In this document: piece after piece, positions 33,817 to 41,497 of the stretch | Position numbering within the stretch: position 1 is the stretch's first letter | How the letters are laid out: each line of letters starts with the position of its first letter | Assembly (NCBI RefSeq): GCF_008365375.1 | Contig: NZ_QOKW01000039.1 | Coordinates: forward strand, 1 to 42,903 | Source of the DNA: Roseomonas genomospecies 6 | GTDB taxonomy: Bacteria; Pseudomonadota; Alphaproteobacteria; Azospirillales; Azospirillaceae | Direction of reading: 5' to 3' | Length of the DNA stretch: 42,903 bases | Notes under the pieces: generated by a model | Seen by the model: only the letters and a program-made list of their open reading frames with translations | Database searches by the model: none | What the model was told of the DNA's origin: nothing | Translations under genes and position numbers: made by a program

Positions 33817-36558
33817 TCACAGGCCGGTCAGGGCGTTGGCAAGTCGTTCCCAGCCGCTGTCCGCCGTTTCGGCCTCCTTGCGCAGGGCAAGGACGCCGAC
33901 GGTGTGCAGGACGCCGCCGCTGTCGACCACCAGATGGGGACGCCGCGTTTCGGCCGTGCCGTTCCGCGCCGTGCGGTCCAGCGTGTTGTCGCTGATCGAC
34001 CAGTCGAAGGCCCCGGCGCAACGCCATCCCGTGTGGCGCTCCAGGAGATCCCGGATCGCGTCCACCTCGTCCGGAGACAGCCACGGACGATGCCGCCCGC
34101 CGTTCAGGACGACCTCGACCGAAGCGGCGGCGCCGCCGCCGATCCTCACATGCCGGTCCAGCGCCGCGAGCGTGCCCGCTGTCCCCGCCGGTCCATCCCG
34201 AAACAGGCTGCTCTGCGTGAAGAAGACCGCGTCCCACATCCGCTCCGTCAGCGTCGCCGCGCCGGGGCCGTCGTGGAAACCGATCTTGTCGCGGGCGAAG
34301 AAGCGCGGCTTGCCCAGCCAGCCCTCGTCCGCCCGCGCGCCCCCCGCTGGGATCACGTCGACATGCCGGGCGAACAAGCTCAGATACGCGTAGAGGCCGT
34401 CCACGGCCGGGGTCACCACAGCCGCGGTGGCCGCGAAGTGCAAGACCCCCAGGCTTTCCATAGCCCAGAGCGCCTGCACGCGCTCCCACACGCCGCGGCT
34501 CCGTTTGAAATGGCTGTTCGTCGATACCGAGTGGCGCAGGATGGTGTTCCCGCTGGCGTAATCGCCGACCAGGGAAAACCAGTCGGGATCTTCCCAATCC
34601 TCGGTTCCGCACAGCTTGCTGACGCTCGGCGCGGCGGCCGGAGACGCTTCGCGCCGGGGCACGGTGACGCGCGGACGCAGCCGGGCGGCAAGCCGGTGCC
34701 GCTCGACCCAGGACACCGCCACGGCGATGCGTTCGGGGGACAAGCCGGCCCGCTCCGGCAGGAGCGGCCAACGCAGAAGCGCCGCGAGCGGCTCGCTGAA
34801 GCGCCACGGTTCGACCGCCTCCGGGCGGTCCCGGCCACAGACGTGCCGGGCGTCGTCCAGCAGCATCTGGACCTCCCAGAACTCGACCGGCCGACCGCGT
34901 TTCAGTTCGCCCGCCAGGAAGGCCTGCAGATCGACCCAGTCGGGATGGGTCGTCACCGACCGCCATTCCGGACGCAGGTAGCCGTGGCGCAGCCGGGTGG
35001 TGAAAGGCGGCCAGGTCAAATTGATGTTTTCCGCGAAACTGTATTCGAAGATGTTGTTCACGGCGTTGATCGCGAAGAACTTCTTCGTGCGGGCCTGGGG
35101 CAGGCAGTCCGGCCGGCGCATGCGGCGGACGATGCCGCGGAACGCCGCATGCACGGCTCCCAGCCGGCTCAACCCTGCCTCGCCGACCGACAGCAGGCGC
35201 TGCTGGCCGACGATGCGCCGGCGTTCCTCAAGAGACCGGATGCCGTCCAGCAGGGGCGAAACCGCGCGCTCGTCGAAGGGCGGAATGTCGTCGAGACCGA
35301 ACTCGAAGAAGAGTGCGGCCGCCTTCTCCACGATGTCGTCGGCCGGCGCCATGGCGACCGGCCCGTCATGGTCCGGATCCGGCATGAGCCAGGATTTCAT
35401 GGACTCGTCGATGAGAATCCGGCCCGTGAAGCCCAGCGCCGCGCAGCAGCGCCGGAACAGCGTGAAGGTGCGGACGCAGCCGCCGAAATAGCCGAGGTCG
35501 GCATCGAGCGGGAGCGTCGTCAGATGATCGGCGATGTAGGGAAGCGCGTGCTCCGGCGGGTAGGCCAGGTCGTTGTAGCGCTCGGGCAGATAGTCGGCCT
35601 CGTACCGGTCGCTGGTCATCGGCACCAGCGCCTGCTCCAGCGCCGCCGCGCACCGCGCGACATGGGCTCCGGTCAGCCGGATCTCCTCGACCGGCGTGTC
35701 GGGCAATCCCCAACTGTCGGCCTGTTCCGGGATGTACGGCGTCTCGACATTGAAAACGTACAGATCGGGGTCGTTTTCGATCTTCGCGCTTTGGTTCGCC
35801 AGCGTCGCCTGCCGCGAGTGGTCGCAATGGTAGCCGAGCATCCAGTTCTCGGCCGACCGGATCTCCCCGCGCAGAAGCGTCATCCGCTTGCAGAGGTTGG
35901 AATCGACATGCCACCCGCGGACCATTCCCTCGTGGAAGCCGTGGATCGCGGCGATGTCGTCCCGCGTCATCAACTGGAAATCGCCCGGCCCGTCGAACCG
36001 GATGAGGCTGTTGCCGTGGACGACCTCGTTCAGGTGGAAACGCCGGCCCCAAAGGCGGAACCGCTCGATGATCGCCTTGGGGGCGGAGCGATCCACCGAC
36101 TCCCAGAGCGCCTGCGGAACGTCGAAGCGCGGCAGTCCGTAGAAGCCGTCCGGCAGAGCGGCGACCATCCCGGACAGCGAGGGCATCCCGTCCCGCGGGA
36201 CGAAGACCATGTCGGTGTTCGTCGACAGGATCCATCGGTTGGCCGGGTTCGCCCGCCGGATGGCCGTGTTGCGCGACACCGACTCCAACGCCACCAGATG
36301 GGTGCGGCCGCGAAAAGCCTCATGCACATCGGGGCGGATGCGCAAGATCCTGAGAAGACGCCGGCACCGCTCGGTCAGAGTATCGGCAATGGCTTCAGGA
36401 AAGGTCGGAAGGTCATTCGGTGTGTTGTAATCGACGAAGATAAGTTCATCGTCCGGATCATCCAACACCTCAGCCATGCAATTGAAGCTGATGGCTGCCC
36501 GCTTATGAAGGTTGTAGCCATGCGAATCATTGCGACCGTACAGAACAACCGACAGCAT
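33817..36558 (-). CDS. GT2-like glycosyltransferase fused to shared EDW/FKRSRG C-terminal module (paralog)
   Basis: 913 residues from the ATG at 36558-36556, preceded by GGAG. The architecture matches the neighbouring downstream gene position for position at the start: VVLYGRNDSHGYN (4-16), FVDYNTPND (41-49), LSTNTDMVFVPRD (111-123). The middle has LGYHCDHSRQ, YPPEHALPYIADHLTTLP, FAINAVNNIF and WPPFTTRL. The shared module begins near 645 (SKLCGTEDWEDPDW), with FKRSRGVWERVQ (about 683), HVRIGGGAAASVEVVLNG and WSISDNTLDR (about 854). The two genes evidently arose by duplication and have diverged. It faces a divergent operon across 220 bases. Donor sugar unknown. Confidence 0.8.
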   Translation of the reverse strand: MLSVVLYGRNDSHGYNLHKRAAISFNCMAEVLDDPDDELIFVDYNTPNDLPTFPEAIADTLTERCRRLLRILRIRPDVHEAFRGRTHLVALESVSRNTAIRRANPANRWILSTNTDMVFVPRDGMPSLSGMVAALPDGFYGLPRFDVPQALWESVDRSAPKAIIERFRLWGRRFHLNEVVHGNSLIRFDGPGDFQLMTRDDIAAIHGFHEGMVRGWHVDSNLCKRMTLLRGEIRSAENWMLGYHCDHSRQATLANQSAKIENDPDLYVFNVETPYIPEQADSWGLPDTPVEEIRLTGAHVARCAAALEQALVPMTSDRYEADYLPERYNDLAYPPEHALPYIADHLTTLPLDADLGYFGGCVRTFTLFRRCCAALGFTGRILIDESMKSWLMPDPDHDGPVAMAPADDIVEKAAALFFEFGLDDIPPFDERAVSPLLDGIRSLEERRRIVGQQRLLSVGEAGLSRLGAVHAAFRGIVRRMRRPDCLPQARTKKFFAINAVNNIFEYSFAENINLTWPPFTTRLRHGYLRPEWRSVTTHPDWVDLQAFLAGELKRGRPVEFWEVQMLLDDARHVCGRDRPEAVEPWRFSEPLAALLRWPLLPERAGLSPERIAVAVSWVERHRLAARLRPRVTVPRREASPAAAPSVSKLCGTEDWEDPDWFSLVGDYASGNTILRHSVSTNSHFKRSRGVWERVQALWAMESLGVLHFAATAAVVTPAVDGLYAYLSLFARHVDVIPAGGARADEGWLGKPRFFARDKIGFHDGPGAATLTERMWDAVFFTQSSLFRDGPAGTAGTLAALDRHVRIGGGAAASVEVVLNGGRHRPWLSPDEVDAIRDLLERHTGWRCAGAFDWSISDNTLDRTARNGTAETRRPHLVVDSGGVLHTVGVLALRKEAETADSGWERLANALTGL

Positions 36559-36778
36559 GGGGGTCTCCGGCGCTCAACCAATCTATGACGATGGCATACC
36601 GTAAAGAACGTGCAAGGGGCAACCGTTTGCGCCATCGCTCACAGCGGGACGGCAATGCTGCGGCACCGCACGGATGAAACGAGCCCGGCGACGGGCACAA
36701 GATTTTAGGCTTTATTAACCGGCCGCCTTCGATCATTCGGAAATTACTCTCGGAAAAGACCTGGACCCCGCCGCCATC
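36559..36778. promoter_or_regulatory. Divergent intergenic region, 220 bases
   Basis: It separates the minus-strand giant glycosyltransferase from the plus-strand epimerase operon. An AT-rich segment at about 36700-36760, containing TTTTAGGCTTTATTAA, is a plausible promoter region. No confident -10/-35 or operator was recognised. Confidence 0.35.
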
Positions 36779-37858
36779 ATGAACGCCATGCGCCCTCACA
36801 GGATCGTCGTCACCGGCGGCGCCGGATTCGTGGGGTCCAACCTCGCCCTCATGTTCAAGCGCGACCGGCCCGAAGCCGAGGTCGTGGCCTTCGACAACCT
36901 GCGCCGGCGCGGGTCCGAGCTGGCCCTGGAACGCCTGCGCGCGGGCGGCGTGCGCTTCGTCCACGGCGACGTGCGCAACCCGGAGGATCTGGAGGAGCTC
37001 GGCGCCTTCGACCTGCTGCTGGAATGCTCCGCCGAGCCGTCGGTGCACGCCGGCTATGGCGGCAGCCCGGCCTACGTCATCAACACCAACCTCGTCGGCA
37101 CGGTAAACTGCCTGGAGGCGGCGCGGCGCCATGGCGCCGACATGGTGTTCCTGTCCACCAGCCGCGTCTATCCCATCGACCCGCTGCGCCGGCTGCCGCT
37201 GGAGCGGGGCGCCACCCGGCTGGTTCTGCCGGACGGCGCCGCCGGGCCGGGCTGGTCGGCGGCGGGCATCGCGACGGACTTCCCGATGCCGGGCAGCCGG
37301 TCCATCTACGGCGCCACAAAGCTGGCGTCGGAGCTGATGATCGAGGAGTACGGCGCCATGTACGGCCTGCGCGCCGTCATCAACCGGTGCGGCGTGCTGA
37401 CCGGCCCCTGGCAGATGGGCAAGGTGGACCAGGGCGTCGTCGTGCTGTGGGCGGCCCGGCACCTGTATGGCGGCGCCCTGTCCTACAGCGGCTTCGGCGG
37501 GGAGGGGCTTCAGGTGCGCGACATGCTGCACGTCGCCGACCTGTACGATCTGCTGACGGTGCAGGTGGCCGGCATGAACCGGTTCCAGGGCCGCGTCTTC
37601 AACGTGGGCGGCGGGCCGGAGGTGAGCGTCTCGCTGGCCGAGCTGACCGCGCTGTGCGCGGAGCGCGCGGGCCGGAGCATTCCCATCGCCGCCAGCCCGG
37701 AAACCCGCGCCGCCGACATTCCCTGGTACGTGACCGACAACACGGACGTCACGCAGGCGACCGGCTGGCGTCCGCGGCGCCTCCCCGGCGCCATCATGGA
37801 CGAGTTGTTCGGCTGGCTGGACGCCAACCGGCGCATCCTGGAACCGATTCTGTTATAG
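36779..37858 (+). CDS. CDP-paratose 2-epimerase-like SDR
   Basis: 359 residues from the ATG at 36779; a second in-frame ATG lies three codons on. The Rossmann loop TGGAGFVGSN is at 12-21. NLRRRGSELALERLRAGGVRF, then VHGDVRNPEDL and ECSAEPSVHAG, is the CDP-paratose 2-epimerase (RfbE/TyvE) signature. Catalytic Tyr177/Lys181 are present in SIYGATKLASE, followed by INRCGVLTGPWQMGK. It probably epimerises a (di)deoxy nucleotide sugar. It is the first of three plus-strand genes with a similar SDR next and a radical SAM gene third. Confidence 0.82.
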   Translation: MNAMRPHRIVVTGGAGFVGSNLALMFKRDRPEAEVVAFDNLRRRGSELALERLRAGGVRFVHGDVRNPEDLEELGAFDLLLECSAEPSVHAGYGGSPAYVINTNLVGTVNCLEAARRHGADMVFLSTSRVYPIDPLRRLPLERGATRLVLPDGAAGPGWSAAGIATDFPMPGSRSIYGATKLASELMIEEYGAMYGLRAVINRCGVLTGPWQMGKVDQGVVVLWAARHLYGGALSYSGFGGEGLQVRDMLHVADLYDLLTVQVAGMNRFQGRVFNVGGGPEVSVSLAELTALCAERAGRSIPIAASPETRAADIPWYVTDNTDVTQATGWRPRRLPGAIMDELFGWLDANRRILEPILL

Positions 37859-37867
37859 ACGGCGCTC

Positions 37868-37882
37868 GGCGGCCACGCCGCC
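37868..37882 (+). repeat. Intercistronic GGCGGC/GCCGCC hairpin
   Basis: GGCGGC (37868-37873) and GCCGCC (37877-37882) flank the loop CAC between the two epimerase genes, just before the GAGGAGAG ribosome-binding site of the second. It could tune expression of the downstream gene or be a partial terminator. Confidence 0.4.
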
Positions 37883-37907
37883 CCATTCTTCCGAGGAGAG
37901 TTCCCTC

Positions 37908-38978
37908 ATGTCCGTCGTCATCGTCACTGGGTCCGCCGGTCTGATCGGCGCCGAAGCCGTCGGCTTCTTCGCTGAGAAGGGCTTCGACGTCGTCGGCGTC
38001 GACAACGACATGCGCCGCTACTTCTTCGGCGACGAGGCGAGCACGGCCTGGAGCCGGGAGCGGCTGGAGAAGCGCCATCCGTCCTACACGCACGTCACCG
38101 CGGACATCCGCGACCAGGACGCCATCGACGCGCTGTTCGCGCGGTACGGCTCGTCCATCGCGCTGGTGATCCACACGGCGGCCCAGCCCTCGCACGACTG
38201 GGCGGCGCGGGAGCCCTTCACCGATTTCTCGGTCAACGCCAACGGCACGCTGAACCTGCTGGAGGCGGCGCGGCGCCACTGCCCAGACGCGCCCTTCATC
38301 TTCACCTCGACCAACAAGGTCTACGGCGACACGCCCAACGCCCTGCCGCTGGTGGAGCAGGAGAGCCGCTGGGAGCTGGACCCGTCCCACCCCTGGGCCG
38401 CCCACGGCATCCCGGAAGCGATGAGCATCGACCAGACCAAGCACAGCCTGTTCGGCGCCTCGAAGGTGGCCGCGGACGTGATGGTGCAGGAGTACGGGCG
38501 CTATTTCGGCATGAAGACCGCCTGCTTCCGCGGCGGCTGCCTGACCGGGCCGGGCCATTCCGGCGCCCAGCTTCACGGCTTCCTGGCCTATCTGATGAAA
38601 TGCGCGGTCACCGGAACGCCCTACCGCGTGTTCGGCTACAAGGGCAAGCAGGTGCGCGACAACATCCATTCCTTCGATCTGGTGAACGCCTTCTGGCACG
38701 TCTTCCAGACGCCGCGCAGCGCCGAGGTCTACAACATCGGCGGCGGGCGCCACTCCAACTGCTCGATGGCAGAGGCCATCGCCAAGGCCGAGCAACTGAC
38801 CGGCCGCCCGATGGTCTGGAGCTACGACGAGACCAACCGCATCGGCGACCACATCTGGTGGATCAGCGACATCCGGCGCTTCCAGGAGCATTATCCGGAC
38901 TGGTCGCTGACCCGCGACATCGACGGCATCCTGGCCGAGATGCACGCCGAAATGGCCGACCGGTTCGCCCACCGGTGA
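37908..38978 (+). CDS. CDP-paratose 2-epimerase-like SDR lacking the catalytic Tyr
   Basis: 356 residues from the ATG at 37908, with GAGGAGAG upstream. The loop GSAGLIGAE (8-16), IHTAAQPSHDWA, FSVNANGTLNLLEAAR, FTSTNKVYGDTPN and the late KGKQVRDNIHS match the RfbE/TyvE branch. In the YxxxK motif the Tyr is Phe182 (SLFGASK, Lys186), so classical SDR chemistry is altered. I recall this Phe as conserved among close relatives, which suggests a distinct activity rather than decay. It follows the other SDR by 49 bases and precedes the radical SAM gene by 63. Confidence 0.82.
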   Translation: MSVVIVTGSAGLIGAEAVGFFAEKGFDVVGVDNDMRRYFFGDEASTAWSRERLEKRHPSYTHVTADIRDQDAIDALFARYGSSIALVIHTAAQPSHDWAAREPFTDFSVNANGTLNLLEAARRHCPDAPFIFTSTNKVYGDTPNALPLVEQESRWELDPSHPWAAHGIPEAMSIDQTKHSLFGASKVAADVMVQEYGRYFGMKTACFRGGCLTGPGHSGAQLHGFLAYLMKCAVTGTPYRVFGYKGKQVRDNIHSFDLVNAFWHVFQTPRSAEVYNIGGGRHSNCSMAEAIAKAEQLTGRPMVWSYDETNRIGDHIWWISDIRRFQEHYPDWSLTRDIDGILAEMHAEMADRFAHR

Positions 38979-39041
38979 TTGCCGGCCCGTGATGGCCGGC
39001 CTGAGAATGACGATCCGCGGGGAGCGGTGGAAGGAAGCGCG

Positions 39042-40775
39042 ATGAAGGTCCTGTTCAGCAATCCGCCCTGGTGGGTCAAGCGGTTCGAGTTCGACGGCGA
39101 CGACGCCCCGGCCTCGGCCTGGTTCAGCGGCGTGCGCGCCGGTTCACGGTGGCCGCACACCAACCAGGCACACTCCTCGCCCGGGAACTTCGTGTTCGGG
39201 GAGTATCTGCCCTATCCCTTCTTCATGGGCTACGCCGCGACCTACGCCGCCAAGGCCACCGGGGCGAAAGTGACGTTCCGCGACTCCATCGCGCTGCGCG
39301 AGTCCTACGACAGCTATTTCCAGCATCTGCGGGACGAGCGGTACGAGTACATCTTCATCGAGACGGCGACGCCCTGCTGGGACCACGACCAGACCATCGT
39401 CCGCCGCATCAAGGAGATCCTGCCCGACACGAAGATCGTTCTGACCGGCGCCCTGTCCGCCAAGGGCGAGGCGGTGCTGGCCGACCATCCGGTCCACGCC
39501 GTCATCCAGGGCGAATACGAGAAGGGCAGCGTGCGCGTGCTGAACGGCGCCACCGGCGTGCTTCCCCACGAGCTTCTGACCGTGGCGGAGATGAACGCCG
39601 CCCCCCATCCCTACTTCGACGAGGTCATCGCCCACCGCTATTGGGACGTGAACCCCGCCGGCCAGAAGGCGCCGCAGCTCCAGGTCTGGGCCAGCCGGGG
39701 CTGCCCCTACAAGTGCATCTTCTGCGTCTGGCCGGCGACCATGACCGGCAACGACCCGGACGGCACCGGCAAGCGCTCCGTCCGCTTCTACAGCCCCGAC
39801 TATGTGGAGGGGATGCTGCGCGAACTGGTCGGTCGCTACGGCTACCGGTCCATCTATTTCGACGACGACACCTTCAACCTGGGCGACAAGCACGTCCTGG
39901 GGATCTGCGAGGTGATGACCCGCATCGGACTGCCCTGGTCGGCCATGTGCCGCGCCGACACCATCAAGCTGGAGACGTGGCAGGCCATGCGCGACAGCGG
40001 CTGCTTCGGCGTCAAGCTGGGCTTCGAGAGCGGCAACCAGTGGGTCAACGACAACATCGTCAACAAGCGCCTGAACCTGGAGACCGCCCGCGCCGCGGTG
40101 CATGAGATCAAGCGGTTGGGCATGACGGTGCATGGCACCTTCACCTACGGCCTGCCGGGCGAAACGCGCGAGCAGATGCAGGACACCAAGTCCTACATCG
40201 CCAGCCTGCCGCTCGACACCTTCCAGGAGACGGGCTGCGGCGAGATCGAGGGCACGCCCATGTCCACTCTGCGGGAGAAGGGCCATCTCGACCGCTACGC
40301 GGGGGCGGCGCTCGACGAGCAGTATCTCTACGTGCCCGACGGCGGCGAGAAGATGCGCCGCCTGTCCGAAGGCGACCTCGCGATCGGGGCCGACAAGGCC
40401 AAGAGCAGCTCCGACTATCTGATCCGCCAGTGGCGCGCTCTGGGCGCCGCGGTGACCGGGGCGGCGGCGGACGGCCCGGTGGCCCTGTGGGGCGTCGGCA
40501 CCGACTTCTTCGAGACGCTGGCGCAGGAGCCGGCGCTGAAGCCGCTCATCAAGGAGGGGCGGGTGCGGCTGTTCGACGGCAAGCTGGCCGGGCAGTCGCT
40601 GGACGGCACCCTGGTGGAGGCCCCCACTGCCCTGCCCGGCTTCGCGGGGCCGGTCTTCCTGACGCCGCGCATCGTCTCCTCCCGCACGGCGATGCGGCAG
40701 GACGCGGCCCGGCTGGGAATTCCCGCCGCCGCCCTGCGCGACCTCTACGACGACGCGCCCGTTCCAGCGGAATGA
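39042..40775 (+). CDS. Radical SAM protein with B12-binding-type N-terminus and C-terminal Rossmann-like domain
   Basis: 577 residues from the ATG at 39042, with GGAAGGAAGC upstream. The N-terminal 190 or so residues (MKVLFSNPPWWV, FIETATPCWDHDQ, KIVLTGALSAKGEAVL, VIQGEYEKGS) match the cobalamin-binding-type domain of class B radical SAM methyltransferases. The 4Fe-4S motif is CPYKCIFC (Cys221/225/228), then IYFDDDTFNLGD and FGVKLGFESGNQ. A C-terminal segment (VALWGVGTDFFETL, LFDGKLAG) resembles a small Rossmann-like domain, echoing that of the protein at 2952. A methyl- or sulfur-transfer reaction on an unactivated carbon is typical of the class; substrate here is unknown. Confidence 0.85.
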   Translation: MKVLFSNPPWWVKRFEFDGDDAPASAWFSGVRAGSRWPHTNQAHSSPGNFVFGEYLPYPFFMGYAATYAAKATGAKVTFRDSIALRESYDSYFQHLRDERYEYIFIETATPCWDHDQTIVRRIKEILPDTKIVLTGALSAKGEAVLADHPVHAVIQGEYEKGSVRVLNGATGVLPHELLTVAEMNAAPHPYFDEVIAHRYWDVNPAGQKAPQLQVWASRGCPYKCIFCVWPATMTGNDPDGTGKRSVRFYSPDYVEGMLRELVGRYGYRSIYFDDDTFNLGDKHVLGICEVMTRIGLPWSAMCRADTIKLETWQAMRDSGCFGVKLGFESGNQWVNDNIVNKRLNLETARAAVHEIKRLGMTVHGTFTYGLPGETREQMQDTKSYIASLPLDTFQETGCGEIEGTPMSTLREKGHLDRYAGAALDEQYLYVPDGGEKMRRLSEGDLAIGADKAKSSSDYLIRQWRALGAAVTGAAADGPVALWGVGTDFFETLAQEPALKPLIKEGRVRLFDGKLAGQSLDGTLVEAPTALPGFAGPVFLTPRIVSSRTAMRQDAARLGIPAAALRDLYDDAPVPAE

Positions 40776-40818
40776 GGAGCGGCGATACCCTGAAGAAACG
40801 GTGGCCGGCCTTCATCGT

Positions 40819-40833
40819 GTGTAACGTTGACAC
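40819..40833 (+). promoter_or_regulatory. Imperfect palindrome, candidate hicAB operator
   Basis: GTGT, AACGTT, G, ACAC (40819-40833) lies about 30 bases upstream of hicA and contains TTGACA, a consensus -35. A -10 at standard spacing is poor. HicB autoregulates through its DNA-binding domain, so an operator here would fit. This is an inference. Confidence 0.3.
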
Positions 40834-40860
40834 CGACGAGGCCGGGGTCCACCTTATGTC

Positions 40861-41040
40861 ATGAGAAGCAGCGACCTGATCCGGGACCTGATGGATGCGG
40901 GCTGGACTCTGGACCGGGTCCGGGGTTCCCATCATGTCTTCAAGCATCCCTCGCGACCGGGCATCGTTGTGATCCCTCATCCGAAAAAGGATCTGGGTAC
41001 CGGACTTGTGGCCGCGATCCGAAAGCAGGCAGGTCTCTGA
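40861..41040 (+). CDS. hicA: HicA-family mRNA interferase toxin
   Basis: 59 residues, normal HicA size. It reads MRSSDLIRDLMDAGW, then the catalytic GSHHVFKHP with the conserved His, and ends IPHPKKDLGTGLVAAIRKQAGL in two parts. The double-stranded-RNA-binding-like fold cleaves mRNA when free of antitoxin. The start at 40861 is the only ATG in the right place. The TGA overlaps the ATG of hicB by one base (TGATG), so the two are translationally coupled. Context suggests stabilisation of the island, not glycan synthesis. Confidence 0.9.
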   Translation: MRSSDLIRDLMDAGWTLDRVRGSHHVFKHPSRPGIVVIPHPKKDLGTGLVAAIRKQAGL

Positions 41041-41456
41041 TGCGCTATCCGATTCTCATCGAACCCGGTTCCGCCGACACCGCCTTCGGGGTCGCCGTGC
41101 CGGATCTGCCGGGCTGCTTTTCCGCCGGAGACACGCTGGACGAGGCGATCGACGCCGCCAGGGAAGCCGCCGCGGCCTGGATCGACGCGGCCTTGGACGA
41201 GGCCCGTCCCCTTCCTCCGCCTTCCAGCCTGGACGCCGTCCGCCGCCTGCCGGACTATGCCGGCTGGACCGTCGGGGTGATCGAACTCGACGACGTGCTC
41301 TTCGACGACACCATCGAGCGGGTCAACATCACGCTGCCCAGACGGGTGCTGCGCCGTCTGGACGATCTGGCGCGCGCGGAGGGCCAGAGCCGCGGCGCCT
41401 TCATCGCCCATCTTACGCTGAGCGCCCACAAGACGCCGGAAGCCGGAACGCCCTGA
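41040..41456 (+). CDS. hicB: HicB-family antitoxin
   Basis: 138 residues from the ATG overlapping the hicA stop. The N-terminal degenerate RNase H-like domain is RYPILIEPGSADTAFGVAVPD, PGCFSAGDTLDEAI and EAAAAWIDAAL; it binds and masks HicA. The C-terminal RVNITLPRRVLRRLDDLAR with GQSRGAFIAHL is a ribbon-helix-helix DNA-binding domain that would repress the pair's own promoter. It is in the hicA-then-hicB order usual for this system, and converges with the minus-strand module protein about 40 bases downstream. Confidence 0.9.
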   Translation: MRYPILIEPGSADTAFGVAVPDLPGCFSAGDTLDEAIDAAREAAAAWIDAALDEARPLPPPSSLDAVRRLPDYAGWTVGVIELDDVLFDDTIERVNITLPRRVLRRLDDLARAEGQSRGAFIAHLTLSAHKTPEAGTP

Positions 41457-41497
41457 ACGTCGGGACACCCTGAAGCCACCCACCCTCTACCAACGGA

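Noticed and set aside
40850..40860. -10 box for hicA to match TTGACA at 40827
   Set aside because: The only TATG-like sequence is at 22-base spacing and the correctly spaced hexamer is a poor match.
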